From assembly GCF_030373245.1 (NCBI RefSeq), contig NZ_JAUCZF010000002.1, forward strand, positions 124,001 to 188,000: a DNA stretch of 64,000 bases. Direction: 5' to 3'. Shown piece after piece: positions 20,963-31,095 of this stretch. The DNA is from Hydrogenophaga sp. Its GTDB lineage: Bacteria; Pseudomonadota; Gammaproteobacteria; Burkholderiales; Burkholderiaceae_C. The notes beneath the pieces are model-generated. The model had not been told where the DNA came from. It was given only the letters and a program-made list of their open reading frames with translations, and did not search any database. Position 1 is the first letter of the stretch. Each line of letters opens with the position of its first letter. The translations under genes were made by a program, and so were the position numbers.

Positions 20963-22243
20963 ATGGACAAATTGCGAATCACCGGTGGCCGTACCCTGAA
21001 GGGCGAGGTCACCATCTCGGGCGCCAAGAACGCGGCCCTACCCGAGATGTGCGCAGCGCTGTTGACGGACGAACCGGTGCGCCTGCTCAATGTGCCGCGA
21101 CTGCACGATGTGGCCACCATGCGCCGCCTGCTCAACAACATGGGCGTGAAGACCGAGACCCACGGCGAGCGCGGTGGCATGTCGTTTCAGGCGGCTGACC
21201 CGATCCAGCCCGAGGCGCCTTACGAACTGGTCAAGACCATGCGCGCCTCGGTTCTGGCGCTGGGGCCACTGCTGGCTCGGTTTGGCCATGCCAAGGTGTC
21301 TCTGCCCGGCGGGTGTGCGATCGGGTCGCGCCCGGTCGATCAGCACATCAAGGGCCTGCAGGCCATGGGTGCCGAGATCGTGGTTGAGCACGGGTACATG
21401 GTGGCGCGCCTGCCGCAGGGGCGCAGCCGACTGCACGGCGCGCGCATCGCCACCGACATGGTGACCGTGACCGGCACCGAAAACTTCCTCATGGCGGCCG
21501 CACTCGCCGAGGGAGAGACCCTGCTGGAAAACGCGGCGCAGGAACCTGAGATTCCTGACCTGTGCGAGATGCTCATCGCCATGGGTGCCAAGATCGAAGG
21601 CCACGGCACCAGCCGCATCCACATCCAGGGTGTGGAGCGACTGCACGGCTGTACCCACCAGGTGGTGGCCGACCGCATTGAGGCCGGCACCTTCCTCTGT
21701 GCGGTGGCAGCCACCGGCGGCGATGTGGTGCTGCGCCACGCAAACGCGCACCACCTGGACGCGGTCATCGACAAACTGCTGGAAGCAGGAGCCGAGATCG
21801 AAGCGGGCGCGGAGGCTGCGGGCGCCTTCATCCGCATCCGGTCGACTGGCCGGCTCAAGGCGCAAAGTTTTCGCACCACCGAGTACCCGGGTTTCCCCAC
21901 CGACATGCAGGCGCAGTTCATGGCGCTCAACTGCATTGCCGAGGGCACGGCCAAGGTGACCGAGACCATCTTCGAAAACCGTTTCATGCACGTCAATGAG
22001 CTGGTGCGACTGGGTGCACGCATTCAGACCGATGGCAAGGTGGCGGTGGTCGAGGGGATTGATCGGCTGTCGGGTGCCACCGTGATGGCCACCGACCTTC
22101 GAGCGTCGGCCAGCTTGGTGATTGCGGGGCTGGTGGCCGAAGGACAGACCGTGGTCGACCGCATTTACCACCTGGATAGGGGCTACGACCAGATGGAAGA
22201 AAAGTTGCGTGGCATCGGCGCGGACATCGTCCGTTTCAAGTGA
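20963..22243 (+). CDS. murA: UDP-N-acetylglucosamine 1-carboxyvinyltransferase
   Basis: MurA performs the first committed step of peptidoglycan synthesis, transferring enolpyruvate from PEP to UDP-GlcNAc. The 426-residue protein has the conserved Lys22-Asn23 (SGAKNAALP), the catalytic loop [15 protein letters not shown] with Cys118 (the residue alkylated by fosfomycin in homologues), and the C-terminal [12 protein letters not shown] and [10 protein letters not shown] motifs. There is no sign of the Asp-for-Cys replacement seen in resistant species. ATG 20963 is close to the usual start. It precedes the his genes with a 13-base gap to hisG, as in other betaproteobacteria. Confidence 0.96.
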   Translation: MDKLRITGGRTLKGEVTISGAKNAALPEMCAALLTDEPVRLLNVPRLHDVATMRRLLNNMGVKTETHGERGGMSFQAADPIQPEAPYELVKTMRASVLALGPLLARFGHAKVSLPGGCAIGSRPVDQHIKGLQAMGAEIVVEHGYMVARLPQGRSRLHGARIATDMVTVTGTENFLMAAALAEGETLLENAAQEPEIPDLCEMLIAMGAKIEGHGTSRIHIQGVERLHGCTHQVVADRIEAGTFLCAVAATGGDVVLRHANAHHLDAVIDKLLEAGAEIEAGAEAAGAFIRIRSTGRLKAQSFRTTEYPGFPTDMQAQFMALNCIAEGTAKVTETIFENRFMHVNELVRLGARIQTDGKVAVVEGIDRLSGATVMATDLRASASLVIAGLVAEGQTVVDRIYHLDRGYDQMEEKLRGIGADIVRFK

Positions 22244-22256
22244 AGCACAGACGCTC

Positions 22257-22913
22257 ATGATCACTCTCGCTCTCTCCAAAGGCCGAATCTTCGACGAGAC
22301 GCTGCCGCTGCTGGCGGCCGCCGGCATCCAGGTGCTCGAAGACCCTGATACCTCTCGCAAACTCATCCTGGCGACCAGCCATGCCGATGTGCGCGTGGTG
22401 CTGGTGCGCGCGTCCGACGTGCCGACCTATGTGGAGTACGGCGGCGCCGACCTGGGGGTCACCGGCAAGGACACACTGATCGAGCACGGTGGCCAGGGTC
22501 TTTACCAGCCGCTGGACCTGAAGATCGCCCAATGCCGAATGAGCGTGGCCGTGTCGGCGCATTTCGACTACGCCTCGGCGGTGCGCCAGGGGTCGCGCCT
22601 GCGCGTGGCCACCAAGTACACGACCATTGCGCGTGAGTTTTTCGCCGGCAAGGGTGTGCACGTGGACCTGATCAAGCTCTACGGCAGCATGGAACTCGCG
22701 CCACTCACCGGTCTGGCCGACGCCATCGTCGACCTGGTGTCCACCGGCAAAACCTTGCAGGCCAACCAGCTGGTTGAGGTGGAGCACATCATGGACATCA
22801 GCTCGCGGCTGGTGGTGAACCAGGCCGCGCTCAAGCTCAAGCAGGCCACCATCCGCCCCATCATTGACGCCTTCTCGCAGGCCATCGCCAAAACCGCTTC
22901 TCAGACCACATGA
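22257..22913 (+). CDS. hisG: ATP phosphoribosyltransferase, short form
   Basis: The first enzyme of histidine synthesis joins ATP and PRPP. At 218 residues it is the short form that lacks the C-terminal regulatory domain and normally needs the HisRS-like partner HisZ; hisZ is not in this window. Visible motifs are [15 protein letters not shown] at the start, the [13 protein letters not shown] segment near 61 and the PRPP loop [16 protein letters not shown] at about 157-172. ATG 22257 lies 13 bases after murA; hisD overlaps its end as ATGA. Confidence 0.95.
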   Translation: MITLALSKGRIFDETLPLLAAAGIQVLEDPDTSRKLILATSHADVRVVLVRASDVPTYVEYGGADLGVTGKDTLIEHGGQGLYQPLDLKIAQCRMSVAVSAHFDYASAVRQGSRLRVATKYTTIAREFFAGKGVHVDLIKLYGSMELAPLTGLADAIVDLVSTGKTLQANQLVEVEHIMDISSRLVVNQAALKLKQATIRPIIDAFSQAIAKTASQTT

Positions 22914-24301
22914 GATCCACTGCCCAGCCACTTCGCCTGTCCACTGCCGCCGCCGGCTTCGAAGCCGAGTTTGCGGCGCGGTTGCACTGGTCTGCCGAGA
23001 CCGACGTTGCCATTGAACAGCGAGTGGCCGACATCCTGGTCGATGTGAAACAGCGTGGCGATGCGGCGGTGCTGGAGTACACCGCTCGCTTTGACGGTCT
23101 GGAACGCTCCAGCGTGCAGAACCTGGAGCTGACTCAGGCCGAGCTCAAGATCGCCTTCGAACGCCTGCCCAAGGCCCAGCGAGCCGCGCTGGAAGCCGCC
23201 GCGCACCGCGTGCGTCAATACCACGTGGCCCAGAAGAAGGCCAGCGGCGAGAGCTGGAGCTACCGAGACGAAGACGGCAGCTTGTTGGGTCAGAAGGTCA
23301 CACCGCTGGACCGGGTGGGTATCTACGTGCCCGGTGGCAAGGCAGCCTACCCCTCTAGCGTGCTGATGAACGCCATTCCAGCCCACGTGGCCGGGGTGCA
23401 GGAAATCATCATGATGGTGCCCACACCGGTGCGTGGCAGCCTGGCCACGGGCGGCTCAGGTGGCGCCACGGCCACTCAGGGTGAGCGAAACGAACTGGTG
23501 CTGGCTGCGGCCTACGTGGCGGGTGTCACGCGGGCCTTCACCATCGGCGGCGCTCAGGCCGTGGCCGCGCTGGCCTACGGCACCGCCACCGTGCCGAGGG
23601 TCGACAAGATCACCGGCCCTGGCAATGCCTATGTGGCCAGTGCCAAGAAGCACGTGTTTGGTACCGTAGGTATCGACATGATCGCCGGTCCCAGCGAAAT
23701 CCTGGTGCTGGCCGATGGCAGCACCCCCGCCGAGTGGGTCGCTATGGACCTCTTCAGCCAGGCAGAGCATGATGAATTGGCGCAAAGCATTCTGCTTTGC
23801 CCCGATGCTGACTACATCGACCTGGTGCAGGCGGAGATTGATCGCCTGCTGCCGACCATGCCCCGCGCGGCCATCATCGCCAAGAGCTTGAACGACCGCG
23901 GCGCGCTGATCCACACCCGCAGCATGGAAGAGGCCTGTGCCATCAGCAACCGCATCGCACCCGAGCACCTGGAGGTGTCCAGCACCGAACCCCACCGCTG
24001 GGAGCCACTACTCAAACACGCTGGCGCCATCTTCCTCGGCGCCTACACCAGCGAAAGCCTGGGTGACTACTGCGCAGGCCCCAACCACGTGCTGCCCACC
24101 AGCGGCACAGCGCGGTTTTCTTCGCCGCTGGGTGTTTACGACTTTCAGAAACGCAGCAGTCTGATCGAGGTCAGCGCCGCAGGTGCCCAGACGCTGGGTG
24201 CCATCGCCGCCGAACTGGCCTATGGCGAGGGGCTGCACGCGCACGCTCGCGCAGCCGAGTTGCGGTTGACCGACGTGCCGCCCATGAGGACGCCCGAATG
24301 A
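22910..24301 (+). CDS. hisD: Histidinol dehydrogenase
   Basis: This zinc- and NAD-dependent enzyme performs the last two oxidations of the pathway. The 463-residue protein shows [27 protein letters not shown] near 125, the [13 protein letters not shown] loop near 219, [19 protein letters not shown] near 234, and the Zn-binding and catalytic regions [17 protein letters not shown] and RIAPEHLEV. It is longer than most HisD proteins (about 430-440) mainly because of a Gly/Thr/Ala-rich insertion near residues 174-192 ([15 protein letters not shown]), just before [11 protein letters not shown]. Start and stop both overlap neighbours as ATGA. Confidence 0.95.
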   Translation: MRSTAQPLRLSTAAAGFEAEFAARLHWSAETDVAIEQRVADILVDVKQRGDAAVLEYTARFDGLERSSVQNLELTQAELKIAFERLPKAQRAALEAAAHRVRQYHVAQKKASGESWSYRDEDGSLLGQKVTPLDRVGIYVPGGKAAYPSSVLMNAIPAHVAGVQEIIMMVPTPVRGSLATGGSGGATATQGERNELVLAAAYVAGVTRAFTIGGAQAVAALAYGTATVPRVDKITGPGNAYVASAKKHVFGTVGIDMIAGPSEILVLADGSTPAEWVAMDLFSQAEHDELAQSILLCPDADYIDLVQAEIDRLLPTMPRAAIIAKSLNDRGALIHTRSMEEACAISNRIAPEHLEVSSTEPHRWEPLLKHAGAIFLGAYTSESLGDYCAGPNHVLPTSGTARFSSPLGVYDFQKRSSLIEVSAAGAQTLGAIAAELAYGEGLHAHARAAELRLTDVPPMRTPE

Positions 24302-25398
24302 GTCACCTGACCACGCCCAGCCCCATGCGCTTCATCCGGCAGGACATCCAGTCCATGCACGCCTACGCCATCCAGAATGCGGCGGGCATGGTCAAGCTCG
24401 ATGCGATGGAAAACCCGTTCTCCTTGTCGCCCGAGCTGCAAAAGCAACTGGGTGAGCGGCTGGGGGCGGTGGCCATCAACCGCTACCCGGGTGCCCGCGT
24501 CGACGATCTGAAGCGCGCCCTGTGTGCCCATGTGGATTTGCCATCAGGCCATGCGCTGATGCTGGGCAACGGGTCCGACGAGCTGATCTCGCTGCTCGCC
24601 ATGGCCTGCGACACCCCGGGCGCCTCCATCCTGGCGCCGCTGCCTGGCTTTGTGATGTACGCCATGGGCGCGCAGCTGCAAGGCCTGGTCTTTCACGGCG
24701 TGCCCCTCACCGCCGACTTCGAGTTGGATGAGACCGCCATGGTGGAGGCACTCCGGCAGCATCAGCCAGCCATCACCTACCTGGCCTACCCGAACAACCC
24801 CACTGCCAACCTGTGGGATGCCGCCGTGATCCGCCGCCTGATCGCCGAGGCCGCGCGGTTCGGCGGTCTGGTGGTGATGGACGAGGCTTATCAGCCCTTT
24901 TCCAGTCGCAGCTGGCTGACCGAGATGCGCTCCCAGCCCGAGGCGAACGCCAACGTGCTGCTGATGCGCACACTGTCCAAATTGGGCCTCGCTGGCGTTC
25001 GTCTGGGCTACCTGCTCGGCCCCAAGGCGCTGGTCGACGAGGTGGACAAGCTGCGACCTCCTTACAACGTGAGCGTGCTCAATGCCGAGTGCGCCCTGTT
25101 TGCGCTGGAGCATGCTGAGGTCTTCGCAGCCCAGGCGCGACAGATCTGCCAACAGCGTGACGTGCTGATCCATGCGCTGGCATCCATGCCTGGCGTGACG
25201 CCGTTCCCCAGCGATGCCAACATGGTGCTGGCGCGTGTAACCGATGCGCAACGCTGCTTCGATGGCCTGAAGGCGCGTGGCCTGCTGGTGAAGAATGTTT
25301 CTAAAATGCACCCATTGCTGGGCCAGTGTCTGCGTCTGACGGTCGGCACCCCGACCGAAAACGCCATGCTCATCCGCGCCTTGCCCGACTGTTTATGA
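24298..25398 (+). CDS. hisC: Histidinol-phosphate aminotransferase
   Basis: This PLP-dependent fold type I aminotransferase makes histidinol phosphate. The 366-residue sequence has KLDAMENPF near residue 35, the [11 protein letters not shown] cofactor-binding turn near 92, the [11 protein letters not shown] segment near 163 and [10 protein letters not shown] near 194. The PLP Lys is in [18 protein letters not shown] near 227 and the phosphate-binding Arg in CLRLTVGT near 345. ATG 24298 overlaps hisD. No PLP-domain defects are apparent. Confidence 0.94.
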   Translation: MSHLTTPSPMRFIRQDIQSMHAYAIQNAAGMVKLDAMENPFSLSPELQKQLGERLGAVAINRYPGARVDDLKRALCAHVDLPSGHALMLGNGSDELISLLAMACDTPGASILAPLPGFVMYAMGAQLQGLVFHGVPLTADFELDETAMVEALRQHQPAITYLAYPNNPTANLWDAAVIRRLIAEAARFGGLVVMDEAYQPFSSRSWLTEMRSQPEANANVLLMRTLSKLGLAGVRLGYLLGPKALVDEVDKLRPPYNVSVLNAECALFALEHAEVFAAQARQICQQRDVLIHALASMPGVTPFPSDANMVLARVTDAQRCFDGLKARGLLVKNVSKMHPLLGQCLRLTVGTPTENAMLIRALPDCL

Positions 25399-26009
25399 CC
25401 ACCCCCACTTCCGTCGCCACCGACCGCATCGCTGACGTTCAGCGCGATACCAGCGAAACGCAGATCCGTGTGCGCATCAATCTCGATGGCACCGGCGCAG
25501 CCAAGCTGTCCACCGGCATCGGCTTTTTTGACCACATGCTTGACCAGATCGCCCGCCACGGGCTGATCGACCTGGACATCCAGGCCCAGGGAGACCTTCA
25601 CATCGATGGCCACCACACGGTGGAAGACGTGGGTATCACGCTCGGCCAGGCCTTCGCCCAGGCGGTGGGCGACAAGAAGGGCATTCGCCGCTACGGCCAC
25701 GCCTATGTGCCGCTGGACGAGGCGCTGTCGCGCGTGGTGATCGACTTTTCAGGCCGCCCGGGTCTGCACATGCGCGTGCCGTTCAAGAGCGGCATGGTGG
25801 GCGGCTTCGATACCCAGCTCGCGTTCGAGTTCTTCCAGGGTTTCGTGAACCACGCCAGCGTCACCCTTCACATCGACAACCTGCACGGCGAAAACGCCCA
25901 CCATCAGGCTGAAACGGTGTTCAAGGCCTTTGCCCGCGCGCTGCGGATGGCGCTGGAGCGGGACCCTCGCATGGGCCAGATGATCCCTTCCACCAAAGGT
26001 TCTTTGTAA
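25395..26009 (+). CDS. hisB: Imidazoleglycerol-phosphate dehydratase
   Basis: This manganese-dependent dehydratase is the monofunctional form (204 residues), without the phosphatase domain fused to it in enterobacteria. The two metal-binding His motifs of the repeated fold are visible as [16 protein letters not shown] with [11 protein letters not shown] in the first half, and [15 protein letters not shown] with [19 protein letters not shown] in the second. ATG 25395 overlaps the hisC stop as ATGA. A histidinol-phosphate phosphatase gene is not present in this cluster. Confidence 0.95.
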   Translation: MTTPTSVATDRIADVQRDTSETQIRVRINLDGTGAAKLSTGIGFFDHMLDQIARHGLIDLDIQAQGDLHIDGHHTVEDVGITLGQAFAQAVGDKKGIRRYGHAYVPLDEALSRVVIDFSGRPGLHMRVPFKSGMVGGFDTQLAFEFFQGFVNHASVTLHIDNLHGENAHHQAETVFKAFARALRMALERDPRMGQMIPSTKGSL

Positions 26010-26022
26010 CCCCTGCCGTCTC

Positions 26023-26685
26023 ATGACACGCAAGACAGTGGCCGTGGTGGATTACGGCAGCGGCAATCTGCGCTCCGTGTCGCAGGCCGTGACCCATGTC
26101 GCCGCGGGAAGCGGACTGGAAGTGATCATCACGTCCGACCCCCAGGTGGTGCTGGATGCCGAGCGCGTCGTGCTGCCAGGCCAGGGCCATATGGCCGATT
26201 GCACCCGTGGCCTGGCCACATCTGGCCTGCTGGGCGCCGTTTTGCACGCCACCGCCAACAAGCCCCTGTTCGGCGTCTGTGTGGGCATGCAGATGCTGCT
26301 CGACCACAGCGAGGAGGGCGACACTCCTGGTCTGGGCCTGATCCCGGGCGAGGTGCGGCAGTTTCGCCTGCAAGGGCGGTTGCAGGCCGATGGCAGCCGG
26401 TTCAAGGTGCCCCAGATGGGCTGGAACCAGGTGTTCTACGACCTCGGTCGTGGCCCAGCGCATGCCCTCTGGAACGGCATTGAGGACGGCGCCTACTTCT
26501 ATTTTGTGCACAGCTACTATGCGCAGCCGGTCAGCGCCCAGCACAGCGTGGGCGAAGCAGACTATGGTGGGCGCTTTGCAGCTGCCGTCGCACGCGATAA
26601 CATTTTCGCCACCCAGTTTCACCCCGAAAAAAGCGCTGACCAGGGTTTGGCGCTGTACCGCAACTTCCTGACCTGGAACCCCTGA
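26023..26685 (+). CDS. hisH: Imidazole glycerol phosphate synthase, glutamine amidotransferase subunit
   Basis: HisH supplies ammonia from glutamine to HisF. The 220-residue class I amidotransferase begins [14 protein letters not shown], has the oxyanion and substrate region [10 protein letters not shown] near 51, nucleophile Cys86 in [11 protein letters not shown], and the His-Glu pair in [12 protein letters not shown] near 203. It starts 13 bases after hisB. Its partner HisF is separated from it by hisA and a repeat, which is usual for the order hisH-hisA-hisF. Confidence 0.95.
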   Translation: MTRKTVAVVDYGSGNLRSVSQAVTHVAAGSGLEVIITSDPQVVLDAERVVLPGQGHMADCTRGLATSGLLGAVLHATANKPLFGVCVGMQMLLDHSEEGDTPGLGLIPGEVRQFRLQGRLQADGSRFKVPQMGWNQVFYDLGRGPAHALWNGIEDGAYFYFVHSYYAQPVSAQHSVGEADYGGRFAAAVARDNIFATQFHPEKSADQGLALYRNFLTWNP

Positions 26686-26733
26686 GCCCCCAAGGCTCGT
26701 TTTGTACGCCTTCCGTTCAACCACCACACCATC

Positions 26734-27474
26734 ATGCTGCTGATCCCCGCCATCGATCTCAAAGACGGCCAGTGCGTGCGCCTCAAGCAGGGCGACATGG
26801 ACCAATCCACCGTGTTCGGTGAAGACCCGGCCGCCGTGGCGCGCGGCTGGGTCGACAAGGGTGCGCGACGCGTGCATCTGGTGGATCTGAATGGCGCGTT
26901 TGCTGGCAAGCCCAAGAACGAGCAAGCGATCCGCGCCATCCTGAAGGAAATCGGTGCCGAGGTGGATGTGCAGCTGGGCGGCGGCATCCGCGACATGGAC
27001 ACCATCGAGCGCTACTTGGACGCTGGCCTTCGCTACGTGATCATCGGCACGGCGGCGGTGAAAAACCCCGGCTTTCTGCAAGACGCCTGCACCGCCTTTG
27101 GCGGCCACATCATCGTCGGTCTGGACGCCAAAGAAGGCAAGGTCGCCACCGATGGCTGGAGCAAGCTGACCGGCCACGAAGTGATCGACCTGGGCAAAAA
27201 GTTTGAAGACTACGGTGTTGAGGGCATCATCTACACCGATATCGGCCGAGACGGCATGTTGAGTGGCATCAACATCGAGGCCACGGTGAAGCTGGCCCAG
27301 GCACTGACCATTCCCGTCATCGCCTCGGGAGGGCTTTCGAATTTGGATGACATCCGCAAGCTCTGCGAGGTGGAAGAAGAAGGCGTGGAGGGTGTCATCT
27401 GCGGCCGATCTATCTACAGCGGCGATCTTGATTTTGAGGCGGCGCAACAGCTCGCTGACGAACTCAACGGATAG
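26734..27474 (+). CDS. hisA: Phosphoribosylformimino-5-aminoimidazole carboxamide ribotide isomerase
   Basis: This TIM-barrel isomerase catalyses the fourth step of histidine synthesis. The 246-residue protein has the catalytic Asp8 in [35 protein letters not shown] near 82, the second catalytic Asp in [14 protein letters not shown] near 168-180 and the phosphate-binding [11 protein letters not shown] and [14 protein letters not shown] 26734 follows hisH by 48 bases. HisA and HisF share the two-fold barrel ancestry, visible in their similar motifs. Confidence 0.95.
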   Translation: MLLIPAIDLKDGQCVRLKQGDMDQSTVFGEDPAAVARGWVDKGARRVHLVDLNGAFAGKPKNEQAIRAILKEIGAEVDVQLGGGIRDMDTIERYLDAGLRYVIIGTAAVKNPGFLQDACTAFGGHIIVGLDAKEGKVATDGWSKLTGHEVIDLGKKFEDYGVEGIIYTDIGRDGMLSGINIEATVKLAQALTIPVIASGGLSNLDDIRKLCEVEEEGVEGVICGRSIYSGDLDFEAAQQLADELNG

Positions 27475-27483
27475 CGATTGACC

Positions 27484-27556
27484 CGCCTGCGCGCCGCCTT
27501 CGGCGTCACCCCCTCAATGGGGCGTTGGCTGCAGACTGGCGCAGCCAGATCCGCGC
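27484..27556 (+). repeat. Hairpin-forming intergenic repeat, copy B
   Basis: Between hisA and hisF three short stems follow one another: CGCCG/CGGCG (27492-27505 area), CCCC/GGGG (27510-27522) and TGGCTGC (27526-27532) with GCAGCCA (27541-27547). CCTCAATGGGGCGTTGGC corresponds to copy A. No T run follows. It may weaken transcription into hisF. Confidence 0.55.
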
Positions 27557-27613
27557 CGACATGGACTCAGTACCGATCTCGGCCGAACTTTCATCTTCAT
27601 TGAGGTCCTCGAT

Positions 27614-28393
27614 TTGCTCGCCAAACGCATCATTCCCTGCCTTGACGTGACCGGCGGCCGTGTCGTCAAGGGCGTCAACTTCGTCGAGCTGCGCGATGCG
27701 GGCGACCCGGTGGAGATCGCTGCGCGCTACAACGAGCAGGGCGCTGATGAGCTGACCTTTCTCGACATCACCGCCACCAGCGACGGGCGCGATCTCATCC
27801 TGCACATCATTGAGGCGGTGGCGTCCCAGGTGTTCATCCCGCTCACCGTGGGCGGCGGGGTGCGCACCGTGGACGATGTGCGCCGCCTGCTCAATGCGGG
27901 CGCCGACAAGACCAGCTTCAACTCGGCGGCCATCGCCAATCCCCAGGTCATCCGTGAGGTGTCCGATAAGTACGGTTCGCAGTGCATCGTGGTCGCCATC
28001 GACGCCAAGCGTCGCTTTGGCAACGACATGTTGGATCGTGGTGAAGGTTGGGATGTCTACAGCCATGGCGGCCGCCAGAATACCGGCCTGGACGTGGTGG
28101 CCTGGGCCCGGAAGATGGCCGAACATGGTGCCGGTGAAATCTTGCTCACCAGCATGGACCGCGACGGAACCAAGGCAGGCTTTGATCTGGACCTCACCCG
28201 CACCGTGGCCGATGCGGTGAACGTGCCGGTGATCGCTTCAGGGGGAGTGGGCAACCTCGACCACCTCGCCGATGGGGTGCAACATGGGCATGCCGACGCC
28301 GTGCTGGCTGCCAGCATCTTCCACTACGGCGAGTACACCATTGCGCAGGCCAAGCAGCGCATGGCTGAACGCGGCATTCCGGTGCGGCGCTGA
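27614..28393 (+). CDS. hisF: Imidazole glycerol phosphate synthase, cyclase subunit
   Basis: HisF uses HisH-derived ammonia to form imidazole glycerol phosphate and AICAR. The 259-residue barrel has catalytic Asp11 in [37 protein letters not shown] near 82, the second Asp in [13 protein letters not shown] near 132-180, and the phosphate-binding ASGGVGN near 201. The start is TTG at 27614 (ttg ctc gcc aaa), the only codon that yields the conserved [11 protein letters not shown] beginning; TGAGG lies about nine bases upstream. The unusual start and the 139-base gap with a repeat suggest reduced or separately controlled expression. Confidence 0.93.
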   Translation: MLAKRIIPCLDVTGGRVVKGVNFVELRDAGDPVEIAARYNEQGADELTFLDITATSDGRDLILHIIEAVASQVFIPLTVGGGVRTVDDVRRLLNAGADKTSFNSAAIANPQVIREVSDKYGSQCIVVAIDAKRRFGNDMLDRGEGWDVYSHGGRQNTGLDVVAWARKMAEHGAGEILLTSMDRDGTKAGFDLDLTRTVADAVNVPVIASGGVGNLDHLADGVQHGHADAVLAASIFHYGEYTIAQAKQRMAERGIPVRR

Positions 28394-28430
28394 AATCAGC
28401 GAGGAGGGGCGCAGGGTTGCCTTCGGCGCC

Positions 28431-28922
28431 TCAGCTCCGGTCGGTTGGGGGGAACTGGCGCACGAAACGGTCTTCCAGTTCGCCCAGGCTGGCGCCGAGC
28501 CCGTTGCCTGTGAGCTCAATGGTCTCGGCCAGGCCCGCGCGCACCGCATCCATTTTCTGCATCAACTGGTTCGATAACTCGGCGTCGCGCGCGGCGACGG
28601 CCTGCATCTCGGTGCGCAGGAGTTCGCGCAACTCGGTGAAGCGCGAAGCCTCAGCCCTGTCGGCCAGTTGACGTTGCTCGCTGGCTTCGCGGGTGATGCG
28701 TCGCACTTCCATGAGGTGGCTGGTCTGGAAGTAAACCAGGGCCAGCAGGAACACCACCAGCAAAGCCACAATCATGCCCAGCATCACCAGGCCCAGTGGC
28801 GCCTGGATTTCCGAGAAACCCAGGTTGAGGGTGTTGGGTTGCACGATGGCCTCGAAGTTGAGTGCAACAAAGCCCGCCATCAGTAAGATCAGGGCTACCA
28901 GCATCAGGGTACGCAGACTCAT
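28431..28922 (-). CDS. LapA-like small inner-membrane protein with coiled-coil tail
   Basis: The 163-residue product has two hydrophobic helices at about residues 4-24 (LMLVALILLMAGFVALNF) and 43-67 (LGLVMLGMIVALLVVFLLALVYF). A charged segment rich in Glu, Arg and Gln (EVRRITREASEQRQLADRAEASRFTELRELL) follows and probably forms a coiled coil. The layout resembles the LapA/YciS (DUF1049) family, but the tail is longer, so the assignment is tentative. ATG 28922 has GAGG about seven bases upstream; the frame continues upstream without a good start. The gene runs against its neighbours and separates hisF from hisI, with only 37 bases to the end of hisF. Confidence 0.65.
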   Translation of the reverse strand: MSLRTLMLVALILLMAGFVALNFEAIVQPNTLNLGFSEIQAPLGLVMLGMIVALLVVFLLALVYFQTSHLMEVRRITREASEQRQLADRAEASRFTELRELLRTEMQAVAARDAELSNQLMQKMDAVRAGLAETIELTGNGLGASLGELEDRFVRQFPPTDRS

Positions 28923-29039
28923 GGTTTTTCCTCGGTGCAGTCGGCGCGGGTTCATGACAAACCGCCCGGCTTGATGGCATGCTAACCGCGTTTGCAGGCT
29001 GCCCCCCGGCTTGATCAAAGGCCATGTTAGATTCCCGGC

Positions 29040-29429
29040 ATGAATTGGCTAGACGCGGTGAAATGGGATTCGCAGGGTTTGGTGCCCGTGATTGCACAGG
29101 AGGCGTCCACTGGCGACGTGCTCATGTTCGCCTGGATGAATCGCGAGGCGCTGAGCAAAACCGCCGAGCTCGGGCGCGCGGTGTACTTCAGCCGCTCGCG
29201 CGGCAAGCTTTGGTACAAGGGTGAAGAATCTGGCCACGTGCAGACGGTGCACGACATCCGTCTGGATTGCGACCATGATGTGGTGCTGATCAAAGTCACC
29301 CAGCAGGGCCACGAACCTGGCATCGCCTGTCACACCGGTCGACACAGCTGCTTTTACCAACAACATGACAACGGGCAGTGGCGTGCTGTGGAGCCGGTGC
29401 TCAAAGACCCCGAATCGATTTACAAATGA
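29040..29429 (+). CDS. hisI: Phosphoribosyl-AMP cyclohydrolase
   Basis: This zinc- and magnesium-dependent enzyme catalyses the third step of histidine synthesis. The 129-residue protein is the single-domain form. Metal-binding residues are visible in [13 protein letters not shown] (near 74) and [14 protein letters not shown] (near 95-108), and the active-site segment is [22 protein letters not shown] 29040 lies 117 bases from the divergent LapA-like gene, so it must have its own promoter, which I cannot place with confidence. hisE overlaps its end. Confidence 0.95.
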   Translation: MNWLDAVKWDSQGLVPVIAQEASTGDVLMFAWMNREALSKTAELGRAVYFSRSRGKLWYKGEESGHVQTVHDIRLDCDHDVVLIKVTQQGHEPGIACHTGRHSCFYQQHDNGQWRAVEPVLKDPESIYK

Positions 29430-29803
29430 CGGCGCCGCAACTTTCCCAAGATGATCTGGCCCGCCTCGCCGAGGTGATTGAAAGCCGCAAGCCAGCGCGG
29501 GGTGGAGATCCGGACAAGAGTTACGTGGCGCGCCTGCTTCACAAGGGACCGGACGCGTTTCTCAAAAAAATCGGAGAAGAGGCCACCGAGGTGGTCATGG
29601 CCGCCAAAGATTGTGACCGCGATGGCGATGCGCAAAAGCTGGTCAACGAAGTGGCCGATCTCTGGTTTCATTGCATGATCGCGCTGGCCCATTACGACAA
29701 GCAGCCAGCCGACGTGGTGGCAGAACTGGTGCGTCGCGAAGGTCTGAGTGGCCTCGAAGAGAAGGCGTTGCGCAAGGTCTTGGCGCGCGAATCAGGTGGA
29801 TGA
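29426..29803 (+). CDS. hisE: Phosphoribosyl-ATP pyrophosphatase
   Basis: HisE hydrolyses phosphoribosyl-ATP, the second step of the pathway. The 125-residue all-alpha protein has the MazG-like metal-binding pattern [16 protein letters not shown] (near 48-63) and [16 protein letters not shown] (near 73-88). The start ATG 29426 overlaps the hisI stop (ATGA). In enterobacteria HisI and HisE are fused; here they remain separate but coupled. Confidence 0.94.
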   Translation: MTAPQLSQDDLARLAEVIESRKPARGGDPDKSYVARLLHKGPDAFLKKIGEEATEVVMAAKDCDRDGDAQKLVNEVADLWFHCMIALAHYDKQPADVVAELVRREGLSGLEEKALRKVLARESGG

Positions 29804-29829
29804 TCCCCGGCAAACAACAGGAACAGACC

Positions 29830-30219
29830 ATGAACGACATCATTGACGTGTCCTCAATCGACAGCGAAAAAGCGCAGTCTCTGAAGACCGTGGGCTGGAT
29901 CAGCTACCTGCTGCACCTGATCGTTGCGGTGGCAGCGGTGATCCCGGGCGCGCAAGTCGGCGCTGGCCTGCTTGTGGTGGCGCTGATCATCGATCTGGTG
30001 AAAAAGTCCGATGCTGAGGGCACCTGGCAGGCCAGTCATTTTTCCTGGCGCATCCGCACTGTGTTGTGGGCAGGTTTCTTTTATGTGGTCACCTTCCCGC
30101 TGTTTCTGCTTCTCTACCTGCCCGGCGCGATCGCCTGGGCCATCATCTCCATCTGGTTCCTCTACCGCATTGTCAAAGGCATGGTGCGCATGAATGCGAG
30201 CCAGTCGCTGCCGACCTGA
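29830..30219 (+). CDS. Small multi-spanning membrane protein (DUF4870-like)
   Basis: The 129-residue product has three to four hydrophobic segments: TVGWISYLLHLIVAVAAVIPG (about 20-40), GAGLLVVALIIDLV (about 45-58) and VLWAGFFYVVTFPLFLLLYLPGAIAWAIISIWFLYRIVKGMVR (about 79-121). The pattern of a short soluble N-terminus, a helix pair, a loop with SHFSWRIRT and a closing IVKGMVRM resembles the DUF4870 family, whose role is unknown. The start ATG is at 29830; AACAGGAACAG precedes it. It lies between hisE and the HIT gene in a run of same-strand genes. Confidence 0.7.
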   Translation: MNDIIDVSSIDSEKAQSLKTVGWISYLLHLIVAVAAVIPGAQVGAGLLVVALIIDLVKKSDAEGTWQASHFSWRIRTVLWAGFFYVVTFPLFLLLYLPGAIAWAIISIWFLYRIVKGMVRMNASQSLPT

Positions 30220-30238
30220 CCTCCCCCGTTCTCGACCC

Positions 30239-30601
30239 ATGAGCGATCACGATCCCAACTGCCTGTTCTGCAAAATCATCTCGGGTCAGATTCCCTCGAG
30301 AAAGGTCTACGAGGACGACGAGCTGTTCGCTTTCCACGACATCCACCCTTGGGCGCCGGTGCACTTTCTCCTGGTGCCCAAGCGCCATATCCCGTCCATG
30401 GCACAACTCACTCCGCAGGATGTGGGTCTCATGGGGCGCATGATGGTGCTGGCGCCTCAACTGGCCGCTGAGGCGGGCTGCAATCCGTATCCTGATGGCG
30501 GCTTTCGCATGGTGTGCAACACCGGCACGGAAGGCGGACAGGAGGTGCACCATTTGCATGTGCACGTCATGGGTGGGGCGAGGCCCTGGCAACGCGGCTG
30601 A
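30239..30601 (+). CDS. hinT: HIT family hydrolase (HinT-like)
   Basis: This is probably a purine nucleoside phosphoramidase. The 120-residue protein starts with NCLFCKIISGQIPSRKVYEDDELFAFHDIHPWAPVHFLLVPKRHI. It ends with the histidine triad HHLHVHVMGG at about residues 103-112, where the middle His is the nucleophile in the family. Length and motif spacing match HinT. It comes 19 bases after the DUF4870-like gene and about 150 bases before tatA, an arrangement common in Burkholderiales. Confidence 0.92.
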   Translation: MSDHDPNCLFCKIISGQIPSRKVYEDDELFAFHDIHPWAPVHFLLVPKRHIPSMAQLTPQDVGLMGRMMVLAPQLAAEAGCNPYPDGGFRMVCNTGTEGGQEVHHLHVHVMGGARPWQRG

Positions 30602-30752
30602 AACCGCAGCAACCCAATTGCTGAGCCTCGCGCGGACTCGCCCTTTGATCGGTGCGGGTTTTGCCGACCTTGGCCGGGGCGGTGAACTCCGCTCCGGGCT
30701 TAGAATCCCATGCAAAGCGCCTCGCGCTTCTTACCTACCTCTGGAGTAAATC

Positions 30753-31007
30753 ATGGGCTCTTTCTCAATTTGGCACTGGCTCGTCGTGCTGCTGATCGTC
30801 GTCATGGTCTTTGGCACCAAAAAGCTCAAGAACATCGGCTCGGACCTCGGCGGTGCGGTCAAGGGCTTCAAAGACGGCATCAAGGAAGGCGGGCAATCGG
30901 CTGAGTCAGGTGCTGAAGCGCCAGCACCCAGCGCCTCCGCCAAGGTCGCGCATGAAAACAGCGGCGACAAGAACACCATCGACGTTGAGGCCAAACAGAA
31001 AAGCTGA
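30753..31007 (+). CDS. tatA: Sec-independent protein translocase TatA
   Basis: TatA forms the pore-like assembly that moves folded proteins with twin-arginine signals. The 84-residue protein has the N-terminal helix [17 protein letters not shown] (about 5-21), the hinge [24 protein letters not shown] and an acidic/polar tail. The preceding TAGAAT at 30701-30706 may be a -10 box, though I see no good -35. It is the first gene of tatABC. The 88 bases before tatB contain a small CGCCCG/CGGGCG hairpin (31031-31047). Confidence 0.94.
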   Translation: MGSFSIWHWLVVLLIVVMVFGTKKLKNIGSDLGGAVKGFKDGIKEGGQSAESGAEAPAPSASAKVAHENSGDKNTIDVEAKQKS

Positions 31008-31095
31008 GCAGTGAGCCGGTCTCCGGACCCCGCCCGCACTCCGGGCGTGGCCTTCGGCACCTCCCTGCACTTTCTGATTTCCGAATGGCCTCCAC

